DNA from: Diprion similis | Taxonomy: Eukaryota > Arthropoda > Insecta > Hymenoptera > Diprionidae | NCBI RefSeq assembly: GCF_021155765.1 | Contig: NC_060107.1 | Span: 18,152,501-18,216,500 of the forward strand | Direction of reading: 5' to 3' | DNA length: 64,000 bases | Part shown: positions 1 to 10,600 of the stretch, piece after piece | Position numbering within the stretch: the stretch's first letter is position 1 | Layout of the letters: each line of letters opens with the position of its first letter | Translations under genes and position numbers: made by a program | The notes under the pieces: generated by a model | Databases searched by the model: none | The model's input: only the letters and a program-made list of their open reading frames with translations | What the model was told of the DNA's origin: nothing

Positions 1-186
1 TTTTGTTTTGTTTTACTTAAAAAATTCTTTCGAAACTTTCTTGCAGTGATATGGATTCTTGTTTGAATAACTGTACGTTTTTACTACTATATATATATAG
101 TAGTAAAAACGTACAGTTATTCAAACAAGAATCCATATCACTGCAAGAAAGTTTCGAAAGAATTTTTTAAGTAAAACAAAACAAAA
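1..186. repeat. Perfect palindrome at window edge
   Basis: The first 186 bases read the same on both strands about an axis at 93.5, inside a short TA run. Each half is one copy of the terminal part of the AT-rich satellite described next, so this is a head-to-head junction of two satellite units. It may continue beyond the left edge of the window. Confidence 0.9.
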
Positions 187-717
187 TTATGTGTGCAAGA
201 AAGTTTCGAAAGAATTTTTTAAGTAAAACAAAACAAAATTATGTGTTATAAATTAAACTGATTGTGATTTAAAAAACTTGATAAAAAAAAGTTCATAGAA
301 AAAAAAAAAAAAAAGATACAAAAAAAATAGTTGTGCCAAATAAAATATAATAATATTATTATATACAAATATATATATATATATAGTAGTAAAAACGTAC
401 AGTTATTCAAACAAGAATCCATATCACTGCAAGAAAGTTTTTTTACTATATATATATATATATATATAGTAGTAAAAACGTACAGTTATTCAAACAAGAA
501 TCCATATCACTGCAAGAAAGTTTCGAAAGAATTTTTTAAGTAAAACAAAACAAAATTATGTGTTATAAATTAAACTGATTGTGATTTAAAAAACTTGATA
601 AAAAAAAGTTCATAGAAAAAAAAAAAAAAAAGATACAAAAAAAATAGTTGTGCCAAATAAAATATAATAATATTATTATATACAAATATATATGTGTAAT
701 ATATATATAGTAGTAAA
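187..717. repeat. AT-rich ~240-bp satellite units (left)
   Basis: Repeated units contain, in order: a TA run ending in TAGTAGTAAAAACGTACAG, a TTCAAACAAGAATCCATATC block, AAGAAAGTTTCGAAAG, AAAACAAAACAAAATTATG, a poly-A stretch and TAGTTGTGCCAAATAAAATA. The TAGTAGTAAA block recurs 238 bp apart at about 470 and 708, which sets the unit length. Diverged units recur at 14.2-14.7, 20.05-20.4 and 24.7-25.4 kb. No gene is visible here; short reading frames are low-complexity. Confidence 0.8.
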
Positions 718-836
718 TATATTCAAAATATATAAAGACTTAAGTCTTTATATATTTTGAATGACTATTTTTTCCGACTCGTCCTTTTATTCATTTCAGC
801 GTCATCGAATACGCGAAATGAACTATATCCAACGCT

Positions 837-2774
837 TCAAGCAAGAATGTACATGCCCAACGTGGACTCAACCAGTGTCTCGTCTATGACTAGGCGTGAG
901 TTCGGTTTTCGGTAATCGTCGTCATAGTGCAGCCACTGGTTACCTAATTTGACGTAAGCCGTGTAGTGACCGATGGATTCTACGCGTCTTCCCCCAGAGT
1001 ATCCAATTACTCCAGCAAGGTTATAGCATCGCTCATCCGTCATACGCAAATTTTTTGGAAAGTTTTTCAAAGCCTCTTTTTTACCGGTTCCACAATCAGT
1101 CTCAATTAAAAGATGTGGACCGTAGATTTTTTTTAACGTAGGGATGTCCCCACAACACTTTTTTGGTGAGTGTGAACCGTTCCTCAGAGCTTCCGCAAGA
1201 TCGCTTACTCCGTTTTCAGTTAGGATATCGAAATTAATATCCAAAGTGACATGTGTTCGTTTATTTACGCAGCCACAGTGGGAACAAGTGGCCAATGTAA
1301 CACAGCTCGGATCTTGCTCCAACAAGTACGTTGTCAAATTACGGATATTGGATTTTGCATTCACTTTTATTATCTTCCGGCGAGTTACTGGATGCAATTC
1401 TCGTATACCGGTCAGAATATTTGCACGCTGCTTGTAAATTTTCTGACACAAGCCGTCAGATATCAGAGTCTTCACAACAGCGTATATTGGCGAGAGTGCT
1501 TGAGCACACGCTGACTGGTAGACTTCGCTGGTATGCAGAGCCATTGCCAAAATCTGGCATAAGCTATCAAAGCCGCACGTATTTGACAAGATAATAGTGA
1601 ATTCTTTGTCACGAACACTTGGGCACCAGTGGCCGTTGGGCAATACTGGTAATGCGGAGTACTTTATATTTGACGAATCAAATTGGGGACATGGGTCACC
1701 GTATGTAAGTTTGGGCCGCTTTGAATTCTTATTTCGCCAATTTTGTTCTTCTTTCAATTCATCTAATACCGATGTCTCGAATATCTCTGGGTTATCGGTG
1801 CGATCATCCTTTTCAATGAGATCTTTCTGGACGGATTCATTCAATACCGATGTCTCTAGCATAGAAGTTTCGAATGTATCAGGATCATCAGGCTGATCAT
1901 TTTCCACGGTAAGATCTTTCCGGACGCAAACCTCATTTCCTATATATGGATCAAAGTCGGGACTGATTTTGCCTGCAATGGCAAGTTTCAGTCGACCAGA
2001 CAATGACGTAATGTGTCGACTAAGAAATTTATCCACGCGTAGTGGCCGGCCAACATTTCTCAACGTGCGGTGCTTCAAATCGTTGAATTCTGATTCCACC
2101 GCCGCAGATGTTGCGTTGACGGATCCGTAGCCAATGACTCCCGGCATAATCTCGCTATATAACGGAAAATACGGTAGTAGCGTTTTCAATTTTTTCGCAA
2201 ATTCCAAGGAATAGTATCCGTTAATATAATCGGATTGAGATTCACTTCCAAGCATTGTGACACAGTTTTTATACAGATTTTCTGCCCACGTCTGCAGACT
2301 TGTGGCTCGTAATTCATGTTCCTCAATGACGATCGCTTCTTCAATTGGCTCAATCAAATGGTGCTCAGAGATTTCGGAAAAATTGGCGCCCCTGATCATC
2401 GACGTAAGTATCGACCGTGCAGCATCGACCGTACTTCCCTTTGATTGATTTTCACCCAACGCTACAGTTAATAAGGCTTTCGCAAGATTTTCGAATTCCT
2501 CAAAAGTAGTTTGCTTCCGCAAGATAGCAACCGATCGTAGATAAAATGGACGCACTCCTGACGCTTTTCCGGAGAAACATTTCCATCGCGCGACCATATT
2601 CATAAAGTGGTATATGTCCAAACGCAAAAGACACGGTGGTGCGACAGAAGAGACTCCCTTTATAAGGTTGAAGCACATAGACAGATAGTCTTTCAAGCTT
2701 GGCTGCTGTGCAAAAGCTCTAGCAGTTGCACCCAGAAGAGCCTTGTCAAAGTCTGTAACTACCTCCTTAGGCAT
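837..2774 (-). CDS. MULE transposase C-terminal half with USP protease domain (left copy)
   Basis: This is the 645-residue C-terminal part of a MULE transposase. The second catalytic Asp is at residue 8 (VVTDFDKALLGA) and the candidate catalytic Glu at 227/229 (VESEFNDLKHRTLRN). An acidic linker at about 275-350 leads into a ubiquitin-specific-protease domain. That domain has a Cys box NTCGFDSLCQ with Cys400, a CxxC pair near 500 (CSHCGC) and a His box IGHYTAYVKL with His603, followed by a WLHYDDD stretch. The first catalytic Asp lies in the frame upstream, separated by one TAA. The USP part would be predicted to remove ubiquitin from proteins; its role in transposition is unknown. The sequence is identical to the right-arm copy. 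Confidence 0.85.
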   Translation of the reverse strand: MPKEVVTDFDKALLGATARAFAQQPSLKDYLSMCFNLIKGVSSVAPPCLLRLDIYHFMNMVARWKCFSGKASGVRPFYLRSVAILRKQTTFEEFENLAKALLTVALGENQSKGSTVDAARSILTSMIRGANFSEISEHHLIEPIEEAIVIEEHELRATSLQTWAENLYKNCVTMLGSESQSDYINGYYSLEFAKKLKTLLPYFPLYSEIMPGVIGYGSVNATSAAVESEFNDLKHRTLRNVGRPLRVDKFLSRHITSLSGRLKLAIAGKISPDFDPYIGNEVCVRKDLTVENDQPDDPDTFETSMLETSVLNESVQKDLIEKDDRTDNPEIFETSVLDELKEEQNWRNKNSKRPKLTYGDPCPQFDSSNIKYSALPVLPNGHWCPSVRDKEFTIILSNTCGFDSLCQILAMALHTSEVYQSACAQALSPIYAVVKTLISDGLCQKIYKQRANILTGIRELHPVTRRKIIKVNAKSNIRNLTTYLLEQDPSCVTLATCSHCGCVNKRTHVTLDINFDILTENGVSDLAEALRNGSHSPKKCCGDIPTLKKIYGPHLLIETDCGTGKKEALKNFPKNLRMTDERCYNLAGVIGYSGGRRVESIGHYTAYVKLGNQWLHYDDDYRKPNSRLVIDETLVESTLGMYILA

Positions 2775-2801
2775 TGGAAAGCATGATTTCTGCTGAGATC
2801 C

Positions 2802-4001
2802 TTATCGTAAAAATTCAAAGAGCCAATAGGCAATAGCATTCGTATTCTGGACCGAAGAGACCATTTGAAATACCGGAGCTGTATTTTTATCAACTTGCGC
2901 TACGGCTTGATATAAGTAAATATGAGAGCAAGTTTCACCATTAGGTAGGTTGACTTTTTTCATCAATGAACCCGTTGCATCGATGTACAGTGTATATGGA
3001 AACTGTTCATAAACTGCAGTCTGCTCCCTAGTCCAATAATGCACGTACAGCGGGTCCAAGCCAATAGATTTGATAGCTCCCTCATATCTAGTGCTATATT
3101 TCATTAACTGAATACTTTCAAAAACATTATTAGTGGTGATCCCTAATATGTTGTCTTGGCGTTCTTGTTTAGCCTTTCGCAGGACATGGCCACTAAATAA
3201 ATGAGGTGGTTCGTCATCACCAAACTTCATCAACTTGTCCGCTTCTTGTCGCCTCCATGAACAGGGAAGTACATTTCCTTCAACGAGTTTTTTCGCAACT
3301 TCGTCCCTGGAATCCCCTTTGAGCTGGCGCTTTTTTTTATGTTTCACTGACGGATCAAACTCAGTTACGCCACATTCCATGATTATGGGTAAGCCTTGTT
3401 CTGGAGGGTGCACAATGCGACCTTCAAAGCGAGCAGGGCATTCGGAGCAATTCCCCCAGACACTAGCAAAATACCCACTGGCTGACATTTTTACAGTTTT
3501 GAAAGTCAGTGCGCATGGAATTTTGGTCTCCTCGAAAATCTTATCATACAAAGCATGCGTCCAAGCATAGCGTCTCAAAGTATGCAATCGGCGTTTCTCT
3601 CGATTTTTGAAACGATATTCTACCTCTTCTGGTTGCATTTTATCCCACACATCTGCAACGTCAAGACTAAATTCGCGAGGATTCTCATCAATCGAATCAG
3701 CGGTACTATTCATGATAGCAGCGACATTGTTAACCGGAGTGATATTGAGCGTGCTCAGTAATTCGGTATAAACGCCATATCGATCCAATTTTAATATAGT
3801 GTAAACGTATTTCGCATTGAAACAATTCCCGTTATCAATAGCATTGGATAATCTTTCGAATATCGGAGACTTTGGTGGAAGAACTCGACCTTCAGAATCT
3901 AGAACACCTTGATATGCAGGCAACTTCAAAAGTTGCTTGAGTTGAATAACACCAGGTCTATTGGCCATCTCGGAAGGCTCTGGCAAAAATCTATGGGCCA
4001 A
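2802..4001 (-). CDS. MULE transposase N-terminal half (left copy)
   Basis: The first ATG of this frame is at 3968, giving 388 residues; the 11 codons before it lack an ATG. It contains a Cys-rich segment (GNCSECPARF) of the zinc-finger kind seen before MULE catalytic cores, then the first catalytic Asp at residue 330 in YIDATGSLMKK and the conserved run to YWLFEFLR. The frame ends at TAA and continues in the same frame into the following C-terminal half after nine further codons. The gene would need stop read-through to make a complete DDE enzyme. A splice removing the stop would also delete conserved core residues, so I think splicing unlikely. Confidence 0.8.
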   Translation of the reverse strand: MAHRFLPEPSEMANRPGVIQLKQLLKLPAYQGVLDSEGRVLPPKSPIFERLSNAIDNGNCFNAKYVYTILKLDRYGVYTELLSTLNITPVNNVAAIMNSTADSIDENPREFSLDVADVWDKMQPEEVEYRFKNREKRRLHTLRRYAWTHALYDKIFEETKIPCALTFKTVKMSASGYFASVWGNCSECPARFEGRIVHPPEQGLPIIMECGVTEFDPSVKHKKKRQLKGDSRDEVAKKLVEGNVLPCSWRRQEADKLMKFGDDEPPHLFSGHVLRKAKQERQDNILGITTNNVFESIQLMKYSTRYEGAIKSIGLDPLYVHYWTREQTAVYEQFPYTLYIDATGSLMKKVNLPNGETCSHIYLYQAVAQVDKNTAPVFQMVSSVQNTNAIAYWLFEFLR

Positions 4002-4639
4002 ATATGCGCATTAACTTTTAATCGATGAAGAAGTATACAACGAAGAATATATTCCGCTAAAAACAGACGTTGTATACCGCTAAGCAAGCATGAAAATGAC
4101 GAAGTAAAGTGTCGTGAGATACGAATATATATAACGCTTGTAACAAATCTGTAGAATATTATCATACGCAACAATGTCAGTATAATAATACAGCTATGCA
4201 GCTAATCACTTTGCGACAACTTCAGAGGTAAACTGTCAGGGCCGCGAAGATCAACCAGGATGTACCCAGAAATGCTAGGTCATATGCTCGCTCACGCTAG
4301 AGCTGTTTCGACTATCAATTGTTGAGAAGCTTCAGAACCAGTGACGGTTTCGAAGAGGCCCAGGTAGCATTCTGTCGCAAGTTCACGTTGTGGCCGTCAC
4401 ATGGCGCGTGCACGACTCTGGCGGCAGACCACTATCTGTATGTTTCCGCAGTGGTAGGAAAACGTGCGCATGTGTGCTTGCGACAGAAGCTTGCTGCAGA
4501 TCATGCATGATTCTTGAATGGTTTGCCGGTATCTTGAGGAGCAGAATGCAGAGGTTCTCATTGGCAAAAAAAAAATTATACATTCAGTTAGATTTTCGCA
4601 TTTATTTGTTAGCGTTCAAAAATCACAGAATATAATCAT

Positions 4640-5400
4640 CATACTATATAATTAACCTTCATATTTTATATTATTAGTATGCGGCTATAGTAAAATATGA
4701 TATATTATACCTATATACACATAGGTATAATATGAGTTTGCATATTTTTGTACTTTCAGTTCAAGATATTAATAGTTATAAACGTGTTACAGTTAATTAC
4801 TCGTATTTGATAATCAGATACTGCAGTATCACGTAGCAAAAATAGACAAGAAAAACACTGACCTACAAATCTATGTCTACAACAGGACTAGAAGGGACCC
4901 TGAAACCCTTGTACAGTTGACATAAATATATCTTTAGATAGTAACATTTTTATACGTTATAGCTTAAAATTATTATCAACTATAGTTTATAATAGTATTG
5001 ATAAACTTATATCAAATGAGGACAATAGTAAATAATAATGAAGTATTTAAAGTCAAAAGATAAAAATGAAGACTTTACAAAAATGTCAGAAAACTAAAAT
5101 GTATACCCGATACCAAGAGCGTTTAGAGTATCGATTTTTTTTTTTTTTTTTTTTGATATTAGTTTTCTTGATATATTTGTTGATATAGGTACCTAATTAT
5201 TCGGAAAACACTTAGTAACATATCACTGGTGTATATCACAGCTGCAGTACCAAGTATAAATTAAATAAAAATATAATAATAAAAATACTATACTTAAACA
5301 GAAACATGAAGACGAAAATCACAGTCAATATGTTAAATGACAATAGCCAAACAAAGTACATGGATACGTATATTTGAAGACACGTAGGAACTTAAAGACC
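4640..5400. other. Gene-free AT-rich interior of the CMC element
   Basis: The stretch is AT-rich with a small hairpin near 4700-4735 (TATTATACCTAT paired with ATAGGTATAATA) and a 20-T run near 5145. I see no coding region, RNA gene or clear promoter. Confidence 0.6.
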
Positions 5401-5403
5401 CTA

Positions 5404-5545
5404 CCCTGCATAAAATGTCAGACACAAAACTACACATGCGGACTGGATACAGACACGATTGTGACTGGATACAGGCTCATGGTCCTGCAATCATGTCTGT
5501 ACCCTATCTACGTGTGCAGTTTTGTGTCCGGCATTTTAGGCAGGG
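5404..5545. repeat. Imperfect inverted repeat at 3' end of DUF4806 gene
   Basis: Arms of about 60 bp pair CCCTGCATAAAATGTCAGAC with the complement of CCTAAAATGCCGGACACAAA. The right arm overlaps the stop codon of the DUF4806 gene. It could act as a terminator-proximal hairpin or a subterminal transposase site; function is not shown. Confidence 0.7.
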
Positions 5546-7079
5546 TCTTCAACATCGTACCGTTGAGCCATTTCGTTCATATATTTTTGTCTGCGACCCT
5601 CCATGCTAAAAGGACCATTGGCGCGTCTCTTTGAATCCCGCAGTCTTTGTTTTGCGCCCCGAATTACCTCTTGCATCAGTCTTGCAAATTTTGTCCGATC
5701 ACGTGGCTGTGGTATTGTTCGACACTCACGTAAGGCATCTGCGTAAATAATCATCAAAAACTTGCATTGAACATAGATTGCTGTATTATTAGTCAATAAT
5801 GATAATCTTAGTCGTACACACCAAAAAACACCTTTCCGATGCAGGTATTAAATAGTGGTCGTAGATTCTCTTTGTCTAAAACAGTCTTTCCGGTCCAAGA
5901 GAAGTGTTTTGTCAGGCTATCTGTCATGGCTTCCTTTAGAAATTGGTTGAGAGCATCTCTAGCTGTGATACCACCGACATTGATGAGATAGTGTTTCTGA
6001 AATCCATATGACTTGTTTTTAAATTTGCAGTAAACGTCACTGAAATTAGTTATCATCCGAGAAGAAATACAGTATCGGGTGATATCATAAAACTATAATG
6101 CTTACTAGAGATCGTTGTCTTTCAGGATCTTCTTCAAACTCCTGGAATACCTCCAAGGAATCAAGAGGGAACCCTGGTGGCTTTTCATATGGGTACGCCC
6201 TTTCAATTTCCCGCTCCTTTTGAATCATTTGTCTGCAAGGATATAATTTGTGAAAACAGCTTATAATGCAAGCAGTGGCATAACGAAAATCTTAAGTAGG
6301 AATTCAGTATTGAGATATTTTTTTTAACTCTACCACCTGTTGTACTAAGATGATAATAAGATGATACATCAATGCATTACTTGATGACTGTTTCGAAATG
6401 CTGGTAGCGCTTCTCTGCGTGGTCGTTAAGCTTAATCATGTCTTCGCGGTGGTCCTTTCGGACTTTCATTGCAAAGTCTAGAAGGCATTCCTTTTGGCGC
6501 TCCTCAAACTGTTGTAGAAGATCTTGTAAACCATCAGTGGTGGATTGGGCAATACGCTGAAGTGTCTGCTCTGAAGATGTAGTCGGTGTAATGTCACGGT
6601 TTTCTTCAACAGTACCTGTGAGTTTGTAATGTAAACATATTAGTGAATGAAAAACACTTAAATCAGTTTTTGCAGCAAAGATCAGAATTGTTATATTAAC
6701 CTGTTACAGAGACTGGACGTAGATTCACTGATGCTCTTGAATTCAACGGGATATGATTAATTCGCTCTTTGACGTGATTATGTCCTTGTGTCGTTACTCG
6801 TACTACATCGCTAAATGTTACAGAATTACTAGAGTGCAATTGTGAATTTGGCATGATTTCGTCAGGGTCATCTTGATCACTACCCAATTCAAAATGTTGT
6901 GAGTCTCCCGAAGCGACTTGATCCACCATCATTGCTATGCGTTGCTCCATCGACATCTGCTTCTTTGGTGGGTTTGAAGCTGCAGGTCTTTCATCTGCAG
7001 ACGACTCGGTTGTACAATATCGGTTTGGCTTTTGAATAACACGCCCGTGGCTACTCAGCGTTATTGATTTCTTCAGCAT
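5536..7079 (-). CDS. DUF4806-domain protein of CMC element (five exons)
   Basis: I infer five exons from splice signals: 7079-6701, 6616-6381, 6232-6106, 6039 to about 5823, and 5738-5536. Donors GT and acceptors AG are present except that the exon 4 donor is ambiguous. The first exon encodes a polar, Ser/Thr-rich region; exon 2 is a charged helical region (QDLLQQFEERQKECLLDF). Exons 3-4 match the DUF4806 pattern: a PGFPLDSLEVFQEFEED segment, then INVGGITARDALNQFLKEAM and a FSWTGK motif. The last exon is basic and could contact DNA. DUF4806 proteins are often found beside insect transposases, and this one lies just downstream of the transposase on the same strand. Function unknown; an accessory DNA-binding or regulatory role is inference. 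Confidence 0.65.
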
Positions 7080-7202
7080 TTCACTTTACAGTTATTGAAG
7101 TCATGAAACAAAACGAAAAATTATACTGGGAAGAAAGAAAGAAATTTGTATGGTAATCTAGGATAGGAAAGTAGAAACATTTGAAAAATATTTTAAAATA
7201 AC

Positions 7203-9332
7203 TCAAGCATGATGCAACAGGGTCATAATTACAACCTCATCCCTATTTGTATTTGTGTTAGTACCAGACCAAAGCGGCATACGATAACATTTTGCTGCTA
7301 CTTCTGACACGGCCATTAGTTTAATATCACCCAAAACATGAGTACATTTAAAAATTCCTACGGACGATGATGATCTGCCAACGTTGTATAAATTTTGTCT
7401 ACCATTAAACTTCCTAGTTACAAGAACCTGATGACCACCTACATCTAGAATGTTACAAATCTCACAAAGAGATCCATCTTTAAGCATAACAGTGTTGTTT
7501 CCATCATTGATACTGAAAAAGTTTTTACCAGATTTAAATTTACTGAATTGCCTAGTATTTGCATCGCAATTCCCAGGAAGGGGTCCAGCGTTGTGCATTC
7601 CTAATAATTTGGGTTCGTGGCTGTGGGATACTTTCTTAAATGTTATATAACAATCACGCTCCATCAGTCGTCGAGCAAATTGTTGAAGAGGTCGATGTTG
7701 GTTCCTTACATATTTACGAAAGATGGGCATGTTATTTTCATAAGGAAAAGCTGAAAATGAATCTAGAGCACCAAATCGCCGGTAATCGTCAACCAGATGC
7801 AACAGACCATGTGTGTTGTAACTCAGAAATGCTGGGCCATATAAATCTTCCGCAGATGTGACGAACAATTTCAAAGCATGTTCGGCAAATAAAAGGTCAT
7901 CGGGTGATGCTGATGAAGTTGAAAGGATGCGAATAGCTACATGAAGAAGGAGGAAGTGTAGATAGTAGTCAGGTTCTAATACACCATATAACACGACGGG
8001 ACCAGTATACAAGAGGAACTGGCGAAACTCAGTTGCTTTGTAACGTTTGAATTGAGAAATTAGTCTGGGATGACGTGAGAACTCTCGTGGACATAGTTTT
8101 CCAATTTCTTTTAGACGTGAAGATATTACACTGATTTGTCGGCCTGACCACTTTGCAGCACGAGAAAACTTCCCGTCGACCCCACCTTCGATCAGTTTCT
8201 TCATTACCCCTAAGAATGCAAGGTGCAGTTCATCATATGGTACACCTGTTACCCTGCCTATTCCAAGAAGAGTGAGAGGGCTGCCTCCTTCTTTGTGGTG
8301 ATCCTCATCAAGTTCTTGTTCGTATTCTATGTCAGTTCGCAAACGGTGGTCAGTACCTCGGAAAATCATTCTTCCTTCGAACGATGAACCTACAACTTCG
8401 CATTTAGAGCATGGTTTCGAAGACATGTGTCCTTTGTGGTTTAATATAAAAGCTCTAGCTGAAGCATCAGCTATGAAGCATCTGAACTTTATTTCTATTA
8501 AACGATTCTTGAAGTGGATACCACCATTGGCAAAAACCTCTTGGACTTCATCTGTGAACATTTTAAAGAAATTGGTCGGATCTTTTGGCTTACTCTTTCC
8601 CTGATAGACACCTGCGATAAGTATAGAGCTATCAGGAATATTTATTATTCGGAACTGGATAGGCCAATATTGAGTTGAACCGTCTTTTGTGCCAGCAGCT
8701 CCGTCAGTACTAACATCAATTTCTAAGATATTAGGTATGGCATATGTGTGTTTCGACAGTTCCTTTAGAATTCCAGCAACAAAACCTACATGCCAATATT
8801 GTCCAGGTTCAACATCAATCAATTCAATGGGACGATTGCAAGTCCCAATCAATGTTCTTACGTCTTGTGGCAGAGAAGCCAAACAGCGATGTGATCTGAG
8901 AACTGTAAGTATTGAGTTCGCCTGAACATTGTTAATGTTATTCTCAATAAAACAATCAGTTAACTGTGTTTGAAAGCAATTTTTTAATCGAGTACTGCCT
9001 CCTTCGTCCATGGAATGACTATTACTCTCTTCTTCACAGATTGAATCTGAATCTACACACCCATATTCGGAAGAATTATCTTTCGCCTTGTGAGCTAAGT
9101 TATTCCATGTAACTGAACTTTGTGCTTCGTGGCTAGGACTCTCATTTGGTACAATAGATGCTACAACGTTTCCATTGTTCAAAAATATTTCCTCAGAACT
9201 ATCATTATTGACGATATTGCAATGTAGATAAGGATTAGCATTGGTATGCCTCGCCATTCTATGGCCATTTAAACGATTACGTTGTTGCCTTTGTGTGAGT
9301 TGACTAAATGGGTTTCGTTTCAGCCTAATCAT
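7203..9332 (-). CDS. tnp2-like transposase of CMC element
   Basis: The 709-residue protein starts with a polar, low-complexity N-terminus of about 130 residues. A catalytic region related to CACTA tnp2 follows: an Asp in LEIDVSTDGAAG near residue 206, an Asp in CFIADASARAFI near 294 followed by a HKGH...CSKC zinc-like motif, and a YDELHLAFLGVMKKLIEGG segment near 365. A late His-rich motif YNTHGLLHLVDDYR near 510 fits a distal catalytic or structural site. The frame is intact with an ATG start, so the element could be autonomous. The protein would cut and paste the element by its 13-bp ends. The superfamily is fairly secure, the exact clade is not. Confidence 0.75.
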   Translation of the reverse strand: MIRLKRNPFSQLTQRQQRNRLNGHRMARHTNANPYLHCNIVNNDSSEEIFLNNGNVVASIVPNESPSHEAQSSVTWNNLAHKAKDNSSEYGCVDSDSICEEESNSHSMDEGGSTRLKNCFQTQLTDCFIENNINNVQANSILTVLRSHRCLASLPQDVRTLIGTCNRPIELIDVEPGQYWHVGFVAGILKELSKHTYAIPNILEIDVSTDGAAGTKDGSTQYWPIQFRIINIPDSSILIAGVYQGKSKPKDPTNFFKMFTDEVQEVFANGGIHFKNRLIEIKFRCFIADASARAFILNHKGHMSSKPCSKCEVVGSSFEGRMIFRGTDHRLRTDIEYEQELDEDHHKEGGSPLTLLGIGRVTGVPYDELHLAFLGVMKKLIEGGVDGKFSRAAKWSGRQISVISSRLKEIGKLCPREFSRHPRLISQFKRYKATEFRQFLLYTGPVVLYGVLEPDYYLHFLLLHVAIRILSTSSASPDDLLFAEHALKLFVTSAEDLYGPAFLSYNTHGLLHLVDDYRRFGALDSFSAFPYENNMPIFRKYVRNQHRPLQQFARRLMERDCYITFKKVSHSHEPKLLGMHNAGPLPGNCDANTRQFSKFKSGKNFFSINDGNNTVMLKDGSLCEICNILDVGGHQVLVTRKFNGRQNLYNVGRSSSSVGIFKCTHVLGDIKLMAVSEVAAKCYRMPLWSGTNTNTNRDEVVIMTLLHHA

Positions 9333-9675
9333 TATTCAATCAAGTATATAGACAAGCTAGAGAAATTCTCAATATTGCATATACTTATGTCGAGGCAACA
9401 AATACAAATCTCTGAAAATTACGTCACTTTAAATTTCATGAAATAACACTTTTGTCGTATGTATAATACAGCAATGGCCAAAAATGTAACCTAAAAAGTG
9501 TGCTAATATAGGTAACATGGTATTATATTAAAACCATAAAACATTTGGATTCGAAATACAGATCTCCGTATGTGTAGCAATTTTAAAAGATAATTTGAAA
9601 ACAGCACTTACTCTATGAAATGAATTATACTGTTTGTCCTCTTGGCCCCACTTAGACACTGGTTTCACTCACGAA

Positions 9676-9759
9676 CCCAAGCTTCTAGTTCCCGCTTCCC
9701 GCCATTATTGTATGTATAATTATTATGATACAATAATGGCGGGAACCGGGAAGTTTGGG
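9676..9759. repeat. Hairpin inside right end of CMC element
   Basis: CCCGCCATTATTGTAT pairs with ATACAATAATGGCGGG around a 14-base loop, with weaker pairing outward. The rest of 9333-9992 contains no gene; it is the element's right subterminal region. Confidence 0.8.
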
Positions 9760-9992
9760 CTCATGGCTTGGACATCCTGCGCGCACGTGCAAGCACCGTG
9801 CGCAGCACGGCGAGCAGAATTGTGGCAGACGTCCCATGAATGCTGCTGCAAGCGCTGTTTGACAGTCCCGTACAGCTTTGCTGTTTGCTCGCTTGTTTTG
9901 TGACGCCATACAACAATCATGCAGGATTCTGCCGCGTAGCGCTGCCGATCAAGGTCTTGCACGATCTGACGGCGCATGAAATGCTACCTGGG

Positions 9993-10245
9993 GGGATCAA
10001 ACGTATAGTACGTATATGCACAGCTCTCTCTACGAAGTGCATACGTAGCTCCAACGCTCTAACGCAACGGGGATCGAGCGATTCTCTCCCACCAAACGGA
10101 CATCACTGACGTGTTAACCAGCATGCGCACGAATCACGTCAGTTGGTCGGAGAGAATCGCTCGGTCCCCGTTGCGTTAGAGCGTTGGAGCTACGTATGCA
10201 CTTCGTAGAGAGAGCTGTGCATATACGTACTATACGTTTGATCCC
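9993..10245. mobile_element. Hairpin MITE between CMC element and right arm
   Basis: A 253-bp non-coding foldback element has near-perfect arms of about 105 bp starting GGGATCAAACGTATAG and ending in its complement. The mirrored position on the left (4358/4359) has no such insertion, so it arrived after the palindrome formed or was lost on one side. Target duplication is obscured by a C/G run. Superfamily unassigned. Confidence 0.8.
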
Positions 10246-10600
10246 TCTTCGAAACCGTCACTGGTTCTGAAGCTTCTCAACAATTGATAGTCGAAACAGC
10301 TCTAGCGTGAGCGAGCATATGACCTAGCATTTCTGGGTACATCCTGGTTGATCTTCGCGGCCCTGACAGTTTACCTCTGAAGTTGTCGCAAAGTGATTAG
10401 CTGCATAGCTGTATTATTATACTGACATTGTTGCGTATGATAATATTCTACAGATTTGTTACAAGCGTTATATATATTCGTATCTCACGACACTTTACTT
10501 CGTCATTTTCATGCTTGCTTAGCGGTATACAACGTCTGTTTTTAGCGGAATATATTCTTCGTTGTATACTTCTTCATCGATTAAAAGTTAATGCGCATAT

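Larger units (their letters stand above)
397..4358. repeat. Left arm of giant inverted repeat
   Basis: Every base x in this arm pairs with base 14602-x in the right arm, as checked at both arm ends and across all reading frames. Both genes and their antisense frames are identical between arms as translated. The outer roughly 320 bp is satellite; the rest is the MULE with its 5' leader. The inner end abuts the 13-bp terminal repeat of the central CMC element. The arm length is far above a normal TIR and includes the entire transposase gene. Confidence 0.95.
4359..9992 (-). mobile_element. CACTA/En-Spm-like (CMC) transposon
   Basis: The element is bounded by 13-bp terminal inverted repeats CCCAGGTAGCATT. 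The regions just inside share looser motifs (GCATGATTCTTGAATGG on the left, GCATGATTGTTGTATGG on the right strand reversed). It carries two genes on the minus strand, a tnp2-like transposase and a multi-exon DUF4806 gene. The termini do not begin with CACTA or CACTG, so family assignment rests on the transposase. It sits exactly at the centre of the giant palindrome. Confidence 0.65.
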
